Source: an uncultured Pseudomonadales bacterium
Lineage (GTDB): Bacteria; Pseudomonadota; Gammaproteobacteria; Pseudomonadales; Porticoccaceae
DNA: 64,000 nucleotides
Assembly (NCBI GenBank): GCA_943788895.1
Contig: CALSRZ010000005.1
Span: 1-64,000, forward strand
Direction of reading: 5' to 3'
Shown: piece after piece, positions 10,509 through 19,518 of the stretch
Numbering within the stretch: the stretch's first letter is position 1
Layout: each line of letters opens with the position of its first letter
Made by a program: the position numbers and the translations under genes
Notes under the pieces: generated by a model
The model's database searches: none
What the model saw: the letters and a program-made list of their open reading frames with translations, nothing else
Told to the model about the DNA's origin: nothing

Positions 10509-11951
10509 CTATAGAGAGGGCTGATCACCATAACCATAGTAATCGGCAATCGCCAGACCGGCGGCAACACTGGTAAAGGGGTCGTGCTCAACCACTTTTC
10601 CGGCAAACTGGTTATCCAGAATATCTTTTACTGCCGGTATTAATGAGGAGCCACCCGTGCGCAGCACCAAATCTATATCTGCCGCCTGGATATTCACCTT
10701 ACTGAGTATCAGGGTAATCGCCTGCTCAAGCTCGAAGAGTAGATCAGAAATCATCAGCTCAAACTCCCAACGCTCCAATGTCACCTCAATATCAATTTCA
10801 GGAATATCCAATACTGCAGAATCATTTACCGAGAGCTCGGCTTTAAAGGTCTTGATCGCCTCAAAAACCTGATAGCTGTAGTTTTGCTTAATCAGATCGT
10901 AGAGCCGTTTAAATTTAATTGCCCCTTCATCATCTTCAACCATGCGCTGCATCACCGAGGCGGTGTATTTATTTTGGTTGAGCATATAACTGACCGGCCA
11001 GTTAATCAGCAGATCTTCAAAGTCGCCAAAGGGAAATAACGTATCTACTTCAGAACCATCGAGTACTCGACTCCAGCGCTCACCCTTGCCGAGTAGGGGG
11101 AAAATCAGCTCGCGAAAAATAGTCTGATCAATTCTGTCACCACCCAGGGCAATACCGTGAGTAGCTTCAACTTTAAACGACGAACCTGCGCGACGCAGTA
11201 TGCTGAAATCTAAGGTGCCACCACCAAAGTCGACGGTCAGTACCAGTTCGTCACTGGTGCCCGGGTGATTATGCAAATAACTAATCGCCGCCGCCGTCGG
11301 CTCGGGGCAGAACGACTGCTCAGTGATCCCCGCATGACGATAGGATTCACTGAGTCGTTCCAAGGCAATATTATTGCGGCCCTGCTCTATGCCCTCAAAA
11401 TTAACCGGGTGGCCAATACAGGCATGGGTGGTATTGTCGAGATTGCGCTTTAGCGCTGTGCGAATCCCCACCAGAATAGGTGTTACCAGCGCAACCAGCC
11501 GAAAGGCCCGATCAAAAATTAATGTGCGTCCATCCGAGGCATTACCCAACAGGCGCTTAGTACCGCGAAACAGTCGCCCGGGCAAACTTGAGTCATTAAA
11601 TGCCTGACCAAAGACCTTACTGGTTTCCGACTCGCTGGCCGGGCCACTTGTACTGCCGGTGCTGGTTCGCGCTTCACCTATAAGCTCGGCGCTGAGCTCT
11701 ACCTTGCGACCCTGGTTGCCACGAATATATTCATCAATCGCCTTTTGGCCGATGGTGGTAGTAAAGTCCCGGTCAATATAATTGGCCGAGGGCATAATCG
11801 GGTTTTGCTCAGACAGCTGAACCAGGTAGACCTGCTCACCATCGAAAACCGCCGCCGCGCTGTTGCTGGTTCCAAAATCAATACCGATGCCGAATTTTGG
11901 GTTATCTGAATGATCAGTGGAACCTGAGGGAGAAGAACTGTTGCTTTGCAT
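10509..11951 (-). CDS. Hsp70-family protein, YegD-like
   Basis: 480 residues, close to the 450 of E. coli YegD and shorter than DnaK because the C-terminal substrate-binding lid is missing. After a Ser-rich 20-residue tail, the phosphate-1 motif GIGIDFGTSNSAAAVFDGE begins near residue 22; LTVDFGGGTLDFSI (phosphate 2) and LRTGGSSLIPAV (adenosine motif) follow. An inserted Ser/Thr-rich segment lies near residues 100-125. It is therefore an actin-fold ATPase; its client and partner are unknown and no J-protein or nucleotide exchange factor is nearby. It stands alone, with 177 bases to the MFS start and 107 to pepQ. Confidence 0.85.
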   Translation of the reverse strand: MQSNSSSPSGSTDHSDNPKFGIGIDFGTSNSAAAVFDGEQVYLVQLSEQNPIMPSANYIDRDFTTTIGQKAIDEYIRGNQGRKVELSAELIGEARTSTGSTSGPASESETSKVFGQAFNDSSLPGRLFRGTKRLLGNASDGRTLIFDRAFRLVALVTPILVGIRTALKRNLDNTTHACIGHPVNFEGIEQGRNNIALERLSESYRHAGITEQSFCPEPTAAAISYLHNHPGTSDELVLTVDFGGGTLDFSILRRAGSSFKVEATHGIALGGDRIDQTIFRELIFPLLGKGERWSRVLDGSEVDTLFPFGDFEDLLINWPVSYMLNQNKYTASVMQRMVEDDEGAIKFKRLYDLIKQNYSYQVFEAIKTFKAELSVNDSAVLDIPEIDIEVTLERWEFELMISDLLFELEQAITLILSKVNIQAADIDLVLRTGGSSLIPAVKDILDNQFAGKVVEHDPFTSVAAGLAIADYYGYGDQPSL

Positions 11952-12058
11952 GAAATGAGGGTCGCTGGGAAAGATTAAATAATGCCTGTATTTTAGACTA
12001 ATTTAGCTAACAATTAATAGAAAGCTGCTTCTAAAACAACAGTAACCATCAACATGGC

Positions 12059-13385
12059 TTAGATAGCAGAGGCCGCAAATGCATCCCGGGTGAGGTTTTC
12101 CAGACGGCCATCCCCATGCACAACAATATTGTCTTCGATACGAATTCCACCATAGGGAATAAACTCATCGACCCGCGACCAGTTGAGCTTCGCAGCATGT
12201 TCACCGGCACGTAATTTATCTAACAGTGCGGGAATAAAATACAGCCCTGGCTCTACGGTGTGAATCTGGTCAACCACCATCGGGGCAGAACTGCGCAGCT
12301 TTGGATACTTCTCGGATGCCGGCACTTTATCGCCCTGGGCATTGGCCAGATTGCTGCCTCTGTCGTGGACATTGCAGCCGAGGTGATGACCTAGACCATG
12401 GGGATAGAATGCCGCGGAAAGATCGGCGTCAAAGGCCTCTTCAGCGGATACCTTGCAGCACATCAAATTGGCGCAGTACCTCAGCCACCTTTAGCTGAGA
12501 TAGAACATTTAACTCAACCGGGCATTTGCCTATACCACCGGCCGCTACCAATTCCAGCTGGACTGTATCCATCACCCGAATCATCTCGGCAAAATCACTG
12601 CCCTGATCGAAGGCATAGGTACGGGTAATATCTGAGGCATACCCATTGACAGCAACCCCGGCATCGATCAGAAAACTGCGCGGCGTCTGAGGCTGCTTAA
12701 ATAAATTGTGGTGGTGTAATACTGCTGCATGTTCATTGACCCCGGCAATAATACCGTAGGGCATTTCATTTTCACTCTGATTACAGGCGGCTAGATAGGC
12801 CGCAGCGATCTCCAGCTCTGAAGCGCCGGCCATAAACGCCTGATAAGCCGCGCGATGGGCTGGCGCTGCCTGCCGATTGGCTTCACGCACGCATTCCTGT
12901 TCATAGGGGGTTTTAGCGCGACGCTGGAAATCAATCTGATCGGTAACCGCTTTAGGGTTCCAAGAGTCCGCTGACAGGCCCAACTCATTGGTTTCATTAA
13001 TAAAGGCTGTGCCGCCCTCGGTTTTACTAAGGTGTGTCTTTAATTCTTTAATAGAAGCGTATTCAACAATCTCCAGCCCCTGATCAAAACCTGCGGGCAG
13101 TGCCTCGGGGGCGGTATGCCAGATATCTTCGATATTGAGCAGAAATAGTTTCGGCACAGTTGCGCCGATACTGATCTGCAGATAACAGCCAGCGCGCTTG
13201 CCCAGTGGCGCCCACTCTCTAAAGTAGGGATTGGCTTTAAACGGATAAGCCATATCATCAGAGAACTGCATTTTGCTTTCACCCGAGCCAATTACAATTT
13301 CATCAAACCCGGTCTCTTCGAGAACACTCTGAAATCTGGAAAATTTCTCTCCGAGATGCTGTGTATAAAGTTTGGCTATGCTCAC
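12059..13385 (-). CDS. pepQ: Xaa-Pro dipeptidase PepQ, frameshifted
   Basis: Together the two frames give a full-length PepQ (about 440 residues in E. coli). The first (13385 to about 12450) carries the N-terminal domain and the first metal ligands in FLIDAGVAVNGYASDITRT. The second (from about 12466 to 12059) carries HGLGHHLG, TVEPGLYFI and GIRIEDN, which supply the remaining His and Glu ligands of the dinuclear metal site. The frame changes by net +1 between 12444 and 12456; the first frame then stops at once. PepQ cleaves X-Pro dipeptides in the cytoplasm. Every key residue is present on both sides, so a sequencing error or very recent mutation is likelier than old decay. Confidence 0.85.
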
Positions 13386-13555
13386 TGCTTTTTCCTTAAG
13401 TGCTTTTTTTCAGGTGTTTCGTATTGATTCATTGACTGAATATCCATTTCGCAAATTTCAGGTGTTGAAATTAAAGGCTAAAGTACTAGTGACACTTTTT
13501 TTCTAAGATTCTCGATTAAAGTACGCCCTCTTAACCACCAGAGATGCATATAAGA

Positions 13556-13589
13556 CTCTTATAAGAGGGGATCCACCCACTCTTATAAG
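13556..13589 (-). terminator. Stem-loop after the RND operon
   Basis: CTTATAAGAG (13558-13567) is the inverted complement of CTCTTATAAG (13580-13589), with a 12-base loop; the left arm is itself a 12-bp palindrome, CTCTTATAAGAG. It begins six bases after the RND permease stop. There is no clear U-tract, so it may be an mRNA 3'-end structure or an operator of pepQ rather than a simple terminator. Confidence 0.4.
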
Positions 13590-13594
13590 CTCTT

Positions 13595-16500
13595 TTAACT
13601 TACTGTGCTAGCTGTTATTGCCGATTGCTTAAAGCGCTTAAGGTCATGAACCACCAGATAGAGGCAGGGAACCAAAATCAGGGTAATTGCGGTAGCAGAA
13701 ACAATACCAAAACTCAGTGACAGCGCCATTGGAATCACAAACTGAGCTTGCATACTGGTTTCAAACAGCATCGGCAGCAAACCGACAAATGTAGTCGTGG
13801 TGGTTAAAAAGATCGCTCTAAAGCGCCGTGCGCCAGCAGCTAACAGAGCATCCTCTTCGGACTTTTCAGTGGCACGTGCGCGGTTGGCAAATTCCACCAG
13901 AATCAAACTGTCATTGACCACTACCCCGGCCAGGGCAATCAGGCCAAATACCGATAACATACTCATGGTCATATCAAAGACAATATGCCCGACGACTGCA
14001 CCAATAAAACCGAAGGGAATAACTGACATAATCACCAGCGGCTGAACATAGGAACGCAGTGGAACCGCAAGCAGGCCGTAGATCAAAAACAGCGCCGCGA
14101 TCAATCCCACAAACATCCGGTTAATTAGTTCAGACTGTTCCTCACTGGCTCCACCCAGACCAAAGCCTACTCCCGGGTAGCGCTCCAAAAGCTGGGGAAT
14201 AAAATTATCGGTAACATCTGCGATTACAGTGCCACTCTGAGTCTTCGAGGCATCCACATCTGCAGTGATGGTAATGGTGCGTTTGCGATCAGTGCGCTTA
14301 ATACTGGTCAAGCCGAGACCGAGGCGAATATTTGCCACTTCACCGATGGCGACAACCTGTCCATTGGCGGTGCGGATATGCATCTCTTCCAATGTGGCAA
14401 TTGAACGGCGTTCTTCGAGAGGATAGCGCACCATAACCTTAAGGGTATCTGCTCCGCGCTGCAGTCTCTGCACCTCTTCACCATAGAATGCCTGACGCAC
14501 CTGCCGCGCCACATCTCCCAACTTTATATCCAGCTGGCTGGCATAGGGCTTAAGGCTGATCAGTATTTCCCTGGCACCAACACCCTGAGAATTGTAGATA
14601 TCAAATACGCCATTGAACTCGCCAAGCTTTTCCTGCAGCTCTACACTAGCCAGACTGAGTTGATCGGGATCTTCACCATAGAGGGATAAATTGATCTTTG
14701 CCCCACCACCGGCATTGGTGCTGGCATAGTAATTCTGCTTGCGCACATTAGGCAGATTGCCGACCTCTTTGCGCCACATCTTTTCAAATTCGATGGCACT
14801 GATAGCTCTCTCCTCGGCATGCACCAGAGAGACAATAAATACCCCCTCCACATCGGACTGAGAGTAGAACAGTACATGCTCCACCAACCCTTTTGTCTGA
14901 GGGTTAGCAAGGCGATAATCACTATCGACCTTAAAGGCAGCGGCCTCGACAGTTTCCAACGCCTCAACCAGACTCTCATTGGAGACACCATCCTGCATAA
15001 TAATGGTGGCTCGGATATTATCCCCGGGAACATTGGGGAAAAATTCAAAGCGGGCAATACCACTGCCCAGTGCAGCACCGGCAACTATCAGCACAGCAAT
15101 AAACGATGACAGAGTGACATAGCGGTGCTGCATGCATCTAGCCAAAAACGGCTGATACTTCTGCTTAACAAATTCCGTCATAGTCTGATCAATAGACTTT
15201 TGCCAACGCTTAATAAAATCCCATTTTGACGGCTTGGGTTTGGTAAAGCGTAGACCTACCAGATGCGCCGGCAAAATCAATTTCGATTCAATAAGCGAGA
15301 ATATCAGACACAGAATCACCACCACCGAAATCGCTTCAAGGAATCCAGCGACATTACCGCCAATAAATAGTATGGGTAAAAAGGCAGCCATGGTTGTCAG
15401 CACACCAATGGTCGATGGGGTGGCCACTCTTTTAGCACCGGCAACCACGGTCTCGACTGGCGCCACATAGACGAAATCATCGGGCGTCTCACCGCCATTT
15501 AGCTGCTTGGCTTTCTCCTCAGCTTTTTTAGCCTCACCCTTGGCCTCGCTGAAAATACTTTCGCCAATAACAATTGCATCATCGACCACAATACCCAACA
15601 CCATGATAAAGGCGAACAAGCTAAGGACATTTACAGTGACCGGGTAGGGATTTACCGGCATCAGCCAGATCGCACCGAGGAAGCTAACAGGAATACCCAC
15701 CATTACCCATCGGGCAACCTGCAGGTTGAGGAACAGGCCGAGCACAATAGCCACCAGCACCGCACCCATAGCCAGGTTGGAAAGCATCATATCGAGCCTG
15801 CCGCGCAGGTAATAGGAGTCATCAAAAACGTAATTAATTTTCAGCCCATCGGGCAATTCGCTGCGCTTTTCTACAATATATTCTTTGACGGAATCGCTGA
15901 TGGCAATAATGTCTTGACCCTTTAGGGAAAATATTCCCACAGAGATAGATCTGTTGCGGTCAAAACGCACCATGGCATTAGTCTCGGCAAAACCATCTTT
16001 AACATCGGCAATATCAGAGACCAACAGCTGGGTTCCATCGGGATGGCTGCGCAGCACAAGGTTGGCAAAGTCCTCACCGCGGTATGCCTTGCCCTGGGTT
16101 CTCACCAGCACATTGCCATTCTCAGCCCGGATCATTCCCGCCGGCAGATCGATGGATGAATCCCTGAGAACTCGAGCCACTTCAGCCAATGTCAGGTCCA
16201 GCTCCCTGAGCCGGTCTTCTTTTACCTCGATGGCGATTTCGTAGTCATCAGTTCCCCAGAGTATTGCTCTTTTGACCTCTGGCAGATCCAGTAAATCGTC
16301 GCGAATTTCCTGACCGAGCTCTTTTCTAATCCTTTCATTCATAGCGCCAGAGACATTGACGTTGATCACCCAGCCAAAGTTTTCAGCTCTACTGACATTG
16401 GGTTTTTCCAGATCTTGGGGGAAGTTAACAATGCTGTCGATACGATTCTCGACCTGAGCCATCACTTCATTAATATCTTCATTGGCCTCTATCTCGAGAC

Positions 16501-16783
16501 TGAGTCTGGCAAAATCGCGACTGGCGGTGGCATTGATTTTCTTGACTCCTTTAAGGCCTTTAAGCGCGGCTTCAATAGGTAGAATAACGCCTTTTTCAAC
16601 TTCCACCGGGGCGGCGCCCGGGTAGGGAACATTGATCTGTATTTGATCAATATCTGAGCGCGGGAACATTTCCTTACTGATACCCATTGCCGAGATAACA
16701 CCGGCGGCAATAATTAGCAGCATGGCCAGATTCGCTGCTACAGGGTTTCTGGTAAACCAGCTGATAAGTCCCCTGCTGTACAT
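13595..16783 (-). CDS. RND efflux permease (AcrB/MexF family)
   Basis: 1062 residues, typical for hydrophobe/amphiphile RND pumps. N-terminal TM1 (about 12-32), a large periplasmic loop, a TM2-6 block near 330-530, a second loop, and a TM8-12 block near 860-1040. GIVVDDAIVIGESI in TM4 supplies the paired Asp of the proton relay. A Lys/Glu-rich insert (KGEAKKAEEKAKQLNGG) lies in the cytoplasmic loop after TM4. It pumps lipophilic compounds out using the proton gradient with the adaptor encoded just upstream; TAATG joins the two genes with one base shared. No outer-membrane channel gene is in the window, so TolC or another channel elsewhere is presumably used. The substrate is unknown. Confidence 0.92.
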   Translation of the reverse strand: MYSRGLISWFTRNPVAANLAMLLIIAAGVISAMGISKEMFPRSDIDQIQINVPYPGAAPVEVEKGVILPIEAALKGLKGVKKINATASRDFARLSLEIEANEDINEVMAQVENRIDSIVNFPQDLEKPNVSRAENFGWVINVNVSGAMNERIRKELGQEIRDDLLDLPEVKRAILWGTDDYEIAIEVKEDRLRELDLTLAEVARVLRDSSIDLPAGMIRAENGNVLVRTQGKAYRGEDFANLVLRSHPDGTQLLVSDIADVKDGFAETNAMVRFDRNRSISVGIFSLKGQDIIAISDSVKEYIVEKRSELPDGLKINYVFDDSYYLRGRLDMMLSNLAMGAVLVAIVLGLFLNLQVARWVMVGIPVSFLGAIWLMPVNPYPVTVNVLSLFAFIMVLGIVVDDAIVIGESIFSEAKGEAKKAEEKAKQLNGGETPDDFVYVAPVETVVAGAKRVATPSTIGVLTTMAAFLPILFIGGNVAGFLEAISVVVILCLIFSLIESKLILPAHLVGLRFTKPKPSKWDFIKRWQKSIDQTMTEFVKQKYQPFLARCMQHRYVTLSSFIAVLIVAGAALGSGIARFEFFPNVPGDNIRATIIMQDGVSNESLVEALETVEAAAFKVDSDYRLANPQTKGLVEHVLFYSQSDVEGVFIVSLVHAEERAISAIEFEKMWRKEVGNLPNVRKQNYYASTNAGGGAKINLSLYGEDPDQLSLASVELQEKLGEFNGVFDIYNSQGVGAREILISLKPYASQLDIKLGDVARQVRQAFYGEEVQRLQRGADTLKVMVRYPLEERRSIATLEEMHIRTANGQVVAIGEVANIRLGLGLTSIKRTDRKRTITITADVDASKTQSGTVIADVTDNFIPQLLERYPGVGFGLGGASEEQSELINRMFVGLIAALFLIYGLLAVPLRSYVQPLVIMSVIPFGFIGAVVGHIVFDMTMSMLSVFGLIALAGVVVNDSLILVEFANRARATEKSEEDALLAAGARRFRAIFLTTTTTFVGLLPMLFETSMQAQFVIPMALSLSFGIVSATAITLILVPCLYLVVHDLKRFKQSAITASTVS

Positions 16784-17934
16784 TATTGGCTACCTACAGG
16801 ATTAACGCGCATACCATCGATGGCAATTCCCACAGCGCTAACAATAATCTCAACGCCCTCTTCAAGACCGTTGGTAATGTAGTAAAACTGATCATCGCCA
16901 AAGACTTTTTCGACCTTTTTCAGTCGCAGCCTGTTGTCGCCATCCACCGCCGCTATATTGTCTCCCTCGAGAAGAGCATGGCGGGGAACAGCAAATATTT
17001 TGTCGAGTTTTTTACCGGCGATTGAGGCGCGAACAAAGCTGCCCATCAGCAGTGGCGGATTTTCACTGCGCTGTTGAATATTGTAGGGATCGTCCACCTG
17101 GGCTACCAGGTACTGGGCGCGGTTGCGCTGATCGACAACACCTTCGGAACGCACCAGCAGCGCATTCCACTCTACCTCAGCTCCACCCACAGAGGCCCTG
17201 AGGGTTACTGTAGGCCTGGATTGACCATTGGCCATAGCGGCGATATCCAGCTTTGAGAGATCTCTTTTGGTCATTGGCAAACGGACTTCCGCATAGTCGA
17301 TAGCAAAGATCTCCCCCAATTTTGAACCCTGGGAAACATACTGACCTATATCCGTACCCTTTTCAGACACCATGCCTGCATAGGGCGCGCGAATAGTTGT
17401 TTTATCCAATTTTTGCTGCGCCTGCTTTACCTCAGCCTGCGCTTGCAGAACATTGGCCCGAGCCTCGGCCAGGTAGGGCTTGCGCAGTGCTAATAGGGGT
17501 GCCTCTGTGGCTGGGCGGCCAGTCATGGCCCACTCTTTTTCAGCCTGGGCGGAACGCGCCTGCTCAAAACTCAGCTGTGCATCCATACTGATAAGTCTGG
17601 CCTCCGCGCGCTGCAACGCCACCTGGTAATCCGTGGGATCCAGTTGCATCAAAATATCACCTGCCTTGAAAACCCCGCCGACAACATACTGGGGAGAGAC
17701 CTTTAATACCGCACCGGAGACCTCTGAGATAAGCGCCGTACGAGTACGTGGCTGCACGGTTCCCTGAGACTGCACTATTAACTGGGTCTGGGTTTTTTCC
17801 AGCACCAGGGTTTCAACAGCAACTGCGGTCTCTGGCGACTCCAGTTTTGCCGGCGCGGGCTTAAGGGAGACCATAGCCAAGGAGAGCACAACTGCACCGG
17901 CGATAATGGCAAACGGCAAGAGGATTTTTTTCAA
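16783..17934 (-). CDS. RND periplasmic adaptor (membrane fusion protein)
   Basis: 383 residues. An N-terminal membrane anchor (about residues 5-24) without a lipobox, then the lipoyl/barrel-sandwich half (near 70-110), a predicted alpha-hairpin containing AQLSFEQARSAQAEKEW and VLQAQAEVKQAQQKLDK, the second lipoyl half with TIRAPYAGMVSEKG, and beta-barrel and membrane-proximal domains. It links the inner-membrane pump to an outer-membrane channel. First gene of a two-gene operon. It is divergent from the ECF sigma gene across about 150 bases, so the two promoters share this interval, but no regulator gene is adjacent. Confidence 0.9.
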   Translation of the reverse strand: MKKILLPFAIIAGAVVLSLAMVSLKPAPAKLESPETAVAVETLVLEKTQTQLIVQSQGTVQPRTRTALISEVSGAVLKVSPQYVVGGVFKAGDILMQLDPTDYQVALQRAEARLISMDAQLSFEQARSAQAEKEWAMTGRPATEAPLLALRKPYLAEARANVLQAQAEVKQAQQKLDKTTIRAPYAGMVSEKGTDIGQYVSQGSKLGEIFAIDYAEVRLPMTKRDLSKLDIAAMANGQSRPTVTLRASVGGAEVEWNALLVRSEGVVDQRNRAQYLVAQVDDPYNIQQRSENPPLLMGSFVRASIAGKKLDKIFAVPRHALLEGDNIAAVDGDNRLRLKKVEKVFGDDQFYYITNGLEEGVEIIVSAVGIAIDGMRVNPVGSQ

Positions 17935-18025
17935 GGGAAATACCTTTATTTTTTTGATAGCTATCGAGTTTATATTGTACGGAGTTTAGACGGTTTTAGA
18001 AGTGGTTACCCAAGACTATATCCAA

Positions 18026-18055
18026 TGATCCAAAAACAAATGGCAGACGTAAAAA
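18026..18055 (+). promoter_or_regulatory. Candidate ECF (RpoE/ChrR-type) autoregulatory promoter
   Basis: TGATCC (18026-18031), an 18-base spacer and TAAAAA (18050-18055) lie 28-57 bases before the sigma gene start. The -35 equals the TGATCC recognised by RpoE of Rhodobacter sphaeroides, whose genes also pair with ChrR; the -10 is a partial match. Such sigma factors commonly activate their own operon. Confidence 0.55.
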
Positions 18056-18082
18056 AACTATTCTGAACCAACGCGGTAGATT

Positions 18083-18730
18083 ATGATTACTTCAACATTA
18101 CGCAAAACAAGTCAAACTCGACCAGTGGAAGACCGCGTGGCTACTTTGAATAATTCAGAGAAACGCTCAGACCAGTGGAGCCAACTGCTTATATCTGTGG
18201 GTGAAACCCGCGATCGCAAAGCTTTTGCCCAGCTGTTTCAGCATTTCGGACCTCTGCTAAAAGGTTTTGCTCATGCCAGCCGCAACGAAGGCTGGTTTCC
18301 CGGATTAGGTGATGACCTGGTTCAGGAAGTGATGATCAAGGTCTGGAACAAAGCCGCTGGTTACAACGCCGAAAAAGCCTCTGCGACCACCTGGATATAC
18401 ACTGTTGCCCGTAACTGTCGAATCGATATGCTGCGCCGCAAGAGCAATACCCAGCATCTGCCCCTAGAGAACGAAGATTTCTGGCATGAGCCGGATGAAG
18501 AGACGCCAATCTCACTGCTGCAACAAAAACGCAGTGAAGACCGAGTTCAGGCTTCATTGGCACAGCTTCCCAAAGAGCAGGACCAAATTTTACGCAAGGT
18601 CTACCTCGAGGGTAAATCCCATGCCGAGGCCTCTGCCGAACTGGGACTGCCTCTGGGCACGGTTAAATCACGCGTGCGCCTAGCACTGCAAAAAATGCAA
18701 CTTATTGTCTCCAAAGAGGCGCAAGAATGA
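18083..18730 (+). CDS. ECF RNA polymerase sigma factor, partner of ChrR-type anti-sigma
   Basis: 215 residues. Region 2 (about 50-115) includes LGDDLVQEVMIKVWNKA and TWIYTVARNCRIDMLRR; region 4 (about 150-205) has a helix-turn-helix with LGLPLGTVKSRVRLAL; a roughly 35-residue N-terminal extension precedes region 2. It directs RNA polymerase to a stress regulon. The following gene overlaps by ATGA and encodes a zinc ChrR-like anti-sigma, the arrangement of the singlet-oxygen response in Rhodobacter and relatives, so photo-oxidative stress is the most likely signal; this is inferred from family and pairing. RBS is weak. Confidence 0.88.
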   Translation: MITSTLRKTSQTRPVEDRVATLNNSEKRSDQWSQLLISVGETRDRKAFAQLFQHFGPLLKGFAHASRNEGWFPGLGDDLVQEVMIKVWNKAAGYNAEKASATTWIYTVARNCRIDMLRRKSNTQHLPLENEDFWHEPDEETPISLLQQKRSEDRVQASLAQLPKEQDQILRKVYLEGKSHAEASAELGLPLGTVKSRVRLALQKMQLIVSKEAQE

Positions 18731-19386
18731 TTACTTCCACCAACCACCATCCCGACGAAAATATGCTGATTGAATTTTCAGCAGGCACACTGGATACAGC
18801 AGCCTCAATTTGCGTCTCCGCACATCTCCACTTTTGTTCCAGCTGTAGAGCAAAGCTTTTGCGCCTAGATCAGGTTGGCTCGCAACTTATGAGTCAGGCT
18901 GAACCCGTTGAAGTGAAAGATGATGCTCTTGCTCTGGTTATGGAAAAAATAGATAGCGGCGACAACGCAGCACCTAAGGAACCCAGCTTCCACGGCGATA
19001 TGCCCTTTAGTGTCAATAAGCTTATGGGCACCTCACTGATCAACAAAAACTGGAAGAGACTCTCTTCATCTGTTGATGTAGCGCGGTTTAAAACTGGGCA
19101 GGATGATTTTGAAGTAGCTCTGCACAAGATCTGTGCCGGCGGTAAAACTCCCAAACATGATCATGAGGGCCTTGAGTACACTGTGGTCTTAAAAGGCAGT
19201 TTCTCCGATGAAAATGCGGTTTACCGCGAAGGTGACTTCTTACTGCGCCAGCCCGGCGATGTTCACCAGCCCATGGGTGCGCAAAATGGTGAGTGTATCT
19301 GCCTGTCTGCTCTGTCAGCCCCGATCAAACCGACCAGCCCACTCGGATTTTTAATGAAGCCCTGGCTGCGCATTAACCCAATGTAA
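18727..19386 (+). CDS. ChrR-family zinc anti-sigma factor with cupin domain
   Basis: 219 residues in two domains. The N-terminal anti-sigma domain has zinc ligands H8, H33, C37 and C40 (H-x3-C-x2-C). The C-terminal cupin (about 120-200) has H144, H146, E150 and H180, matching the second metal site of ChrR. It should hold the sigma factor inactive until the signal, for which the cupin is needed. The ATGA overlap with the sigma gene implies translational coupling and balanced amounts. No other member of the usual singlet-oxygen regulon (photolyase, cfa-like genes) adjoins it. Confidence 0.88.
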   Translation: MITSTNHHPDENMLIEFSAGTLDTAASICVSAHLHFCSSCRAKLLRLDQVGSQLMSQAEPVEVKDDALALVMEKIDSGDNAAPKEPSFHGDMPFSVNKLMGTSLINKNWKRLSSSVDVARFKTGQDDFEVALHKICAGGKTPKHDHEGLEYTVVLKGSFSDENAVYREGDFLLRQPGDVHQPMGAQNGECICLSALSAPIKPTSPLGFLMKPWLRINPM

Positions 19387-19392
19387 TCTACT

Positions 19393-19415
19393 CCGGCCAC
19401 AGTTAATGTGGCCGG
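19393..19415 (+). terminator. Hairpin after chrR, lacking a U-tract
   Basis: CCGGCCACA (19393-19401), loop GTTAA, TGTGGCCGG (19407-19415): a perfect 9-bp GC-rich stem eight bases after the stop codon. No T-run follows, so it may stabilise the mRNA end or assist Rho-dependent termination. Confidence 0.45.
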
Positions 19416-19518
19416 TGCTATTCCAGCCAATCTATTTATCACCTGACAATTCTCTATAGCCGCTTATTCCGCTACACTGCGCAGCTCTAATAACTGCAAA
19501 CAGTCGACAATTCCAACC

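Noticed and set aside
13797..17591. Plus-strand open frames opposite the RND genes
   Set aside because: They lie antisense to two clearly conserved genes and show no family features.
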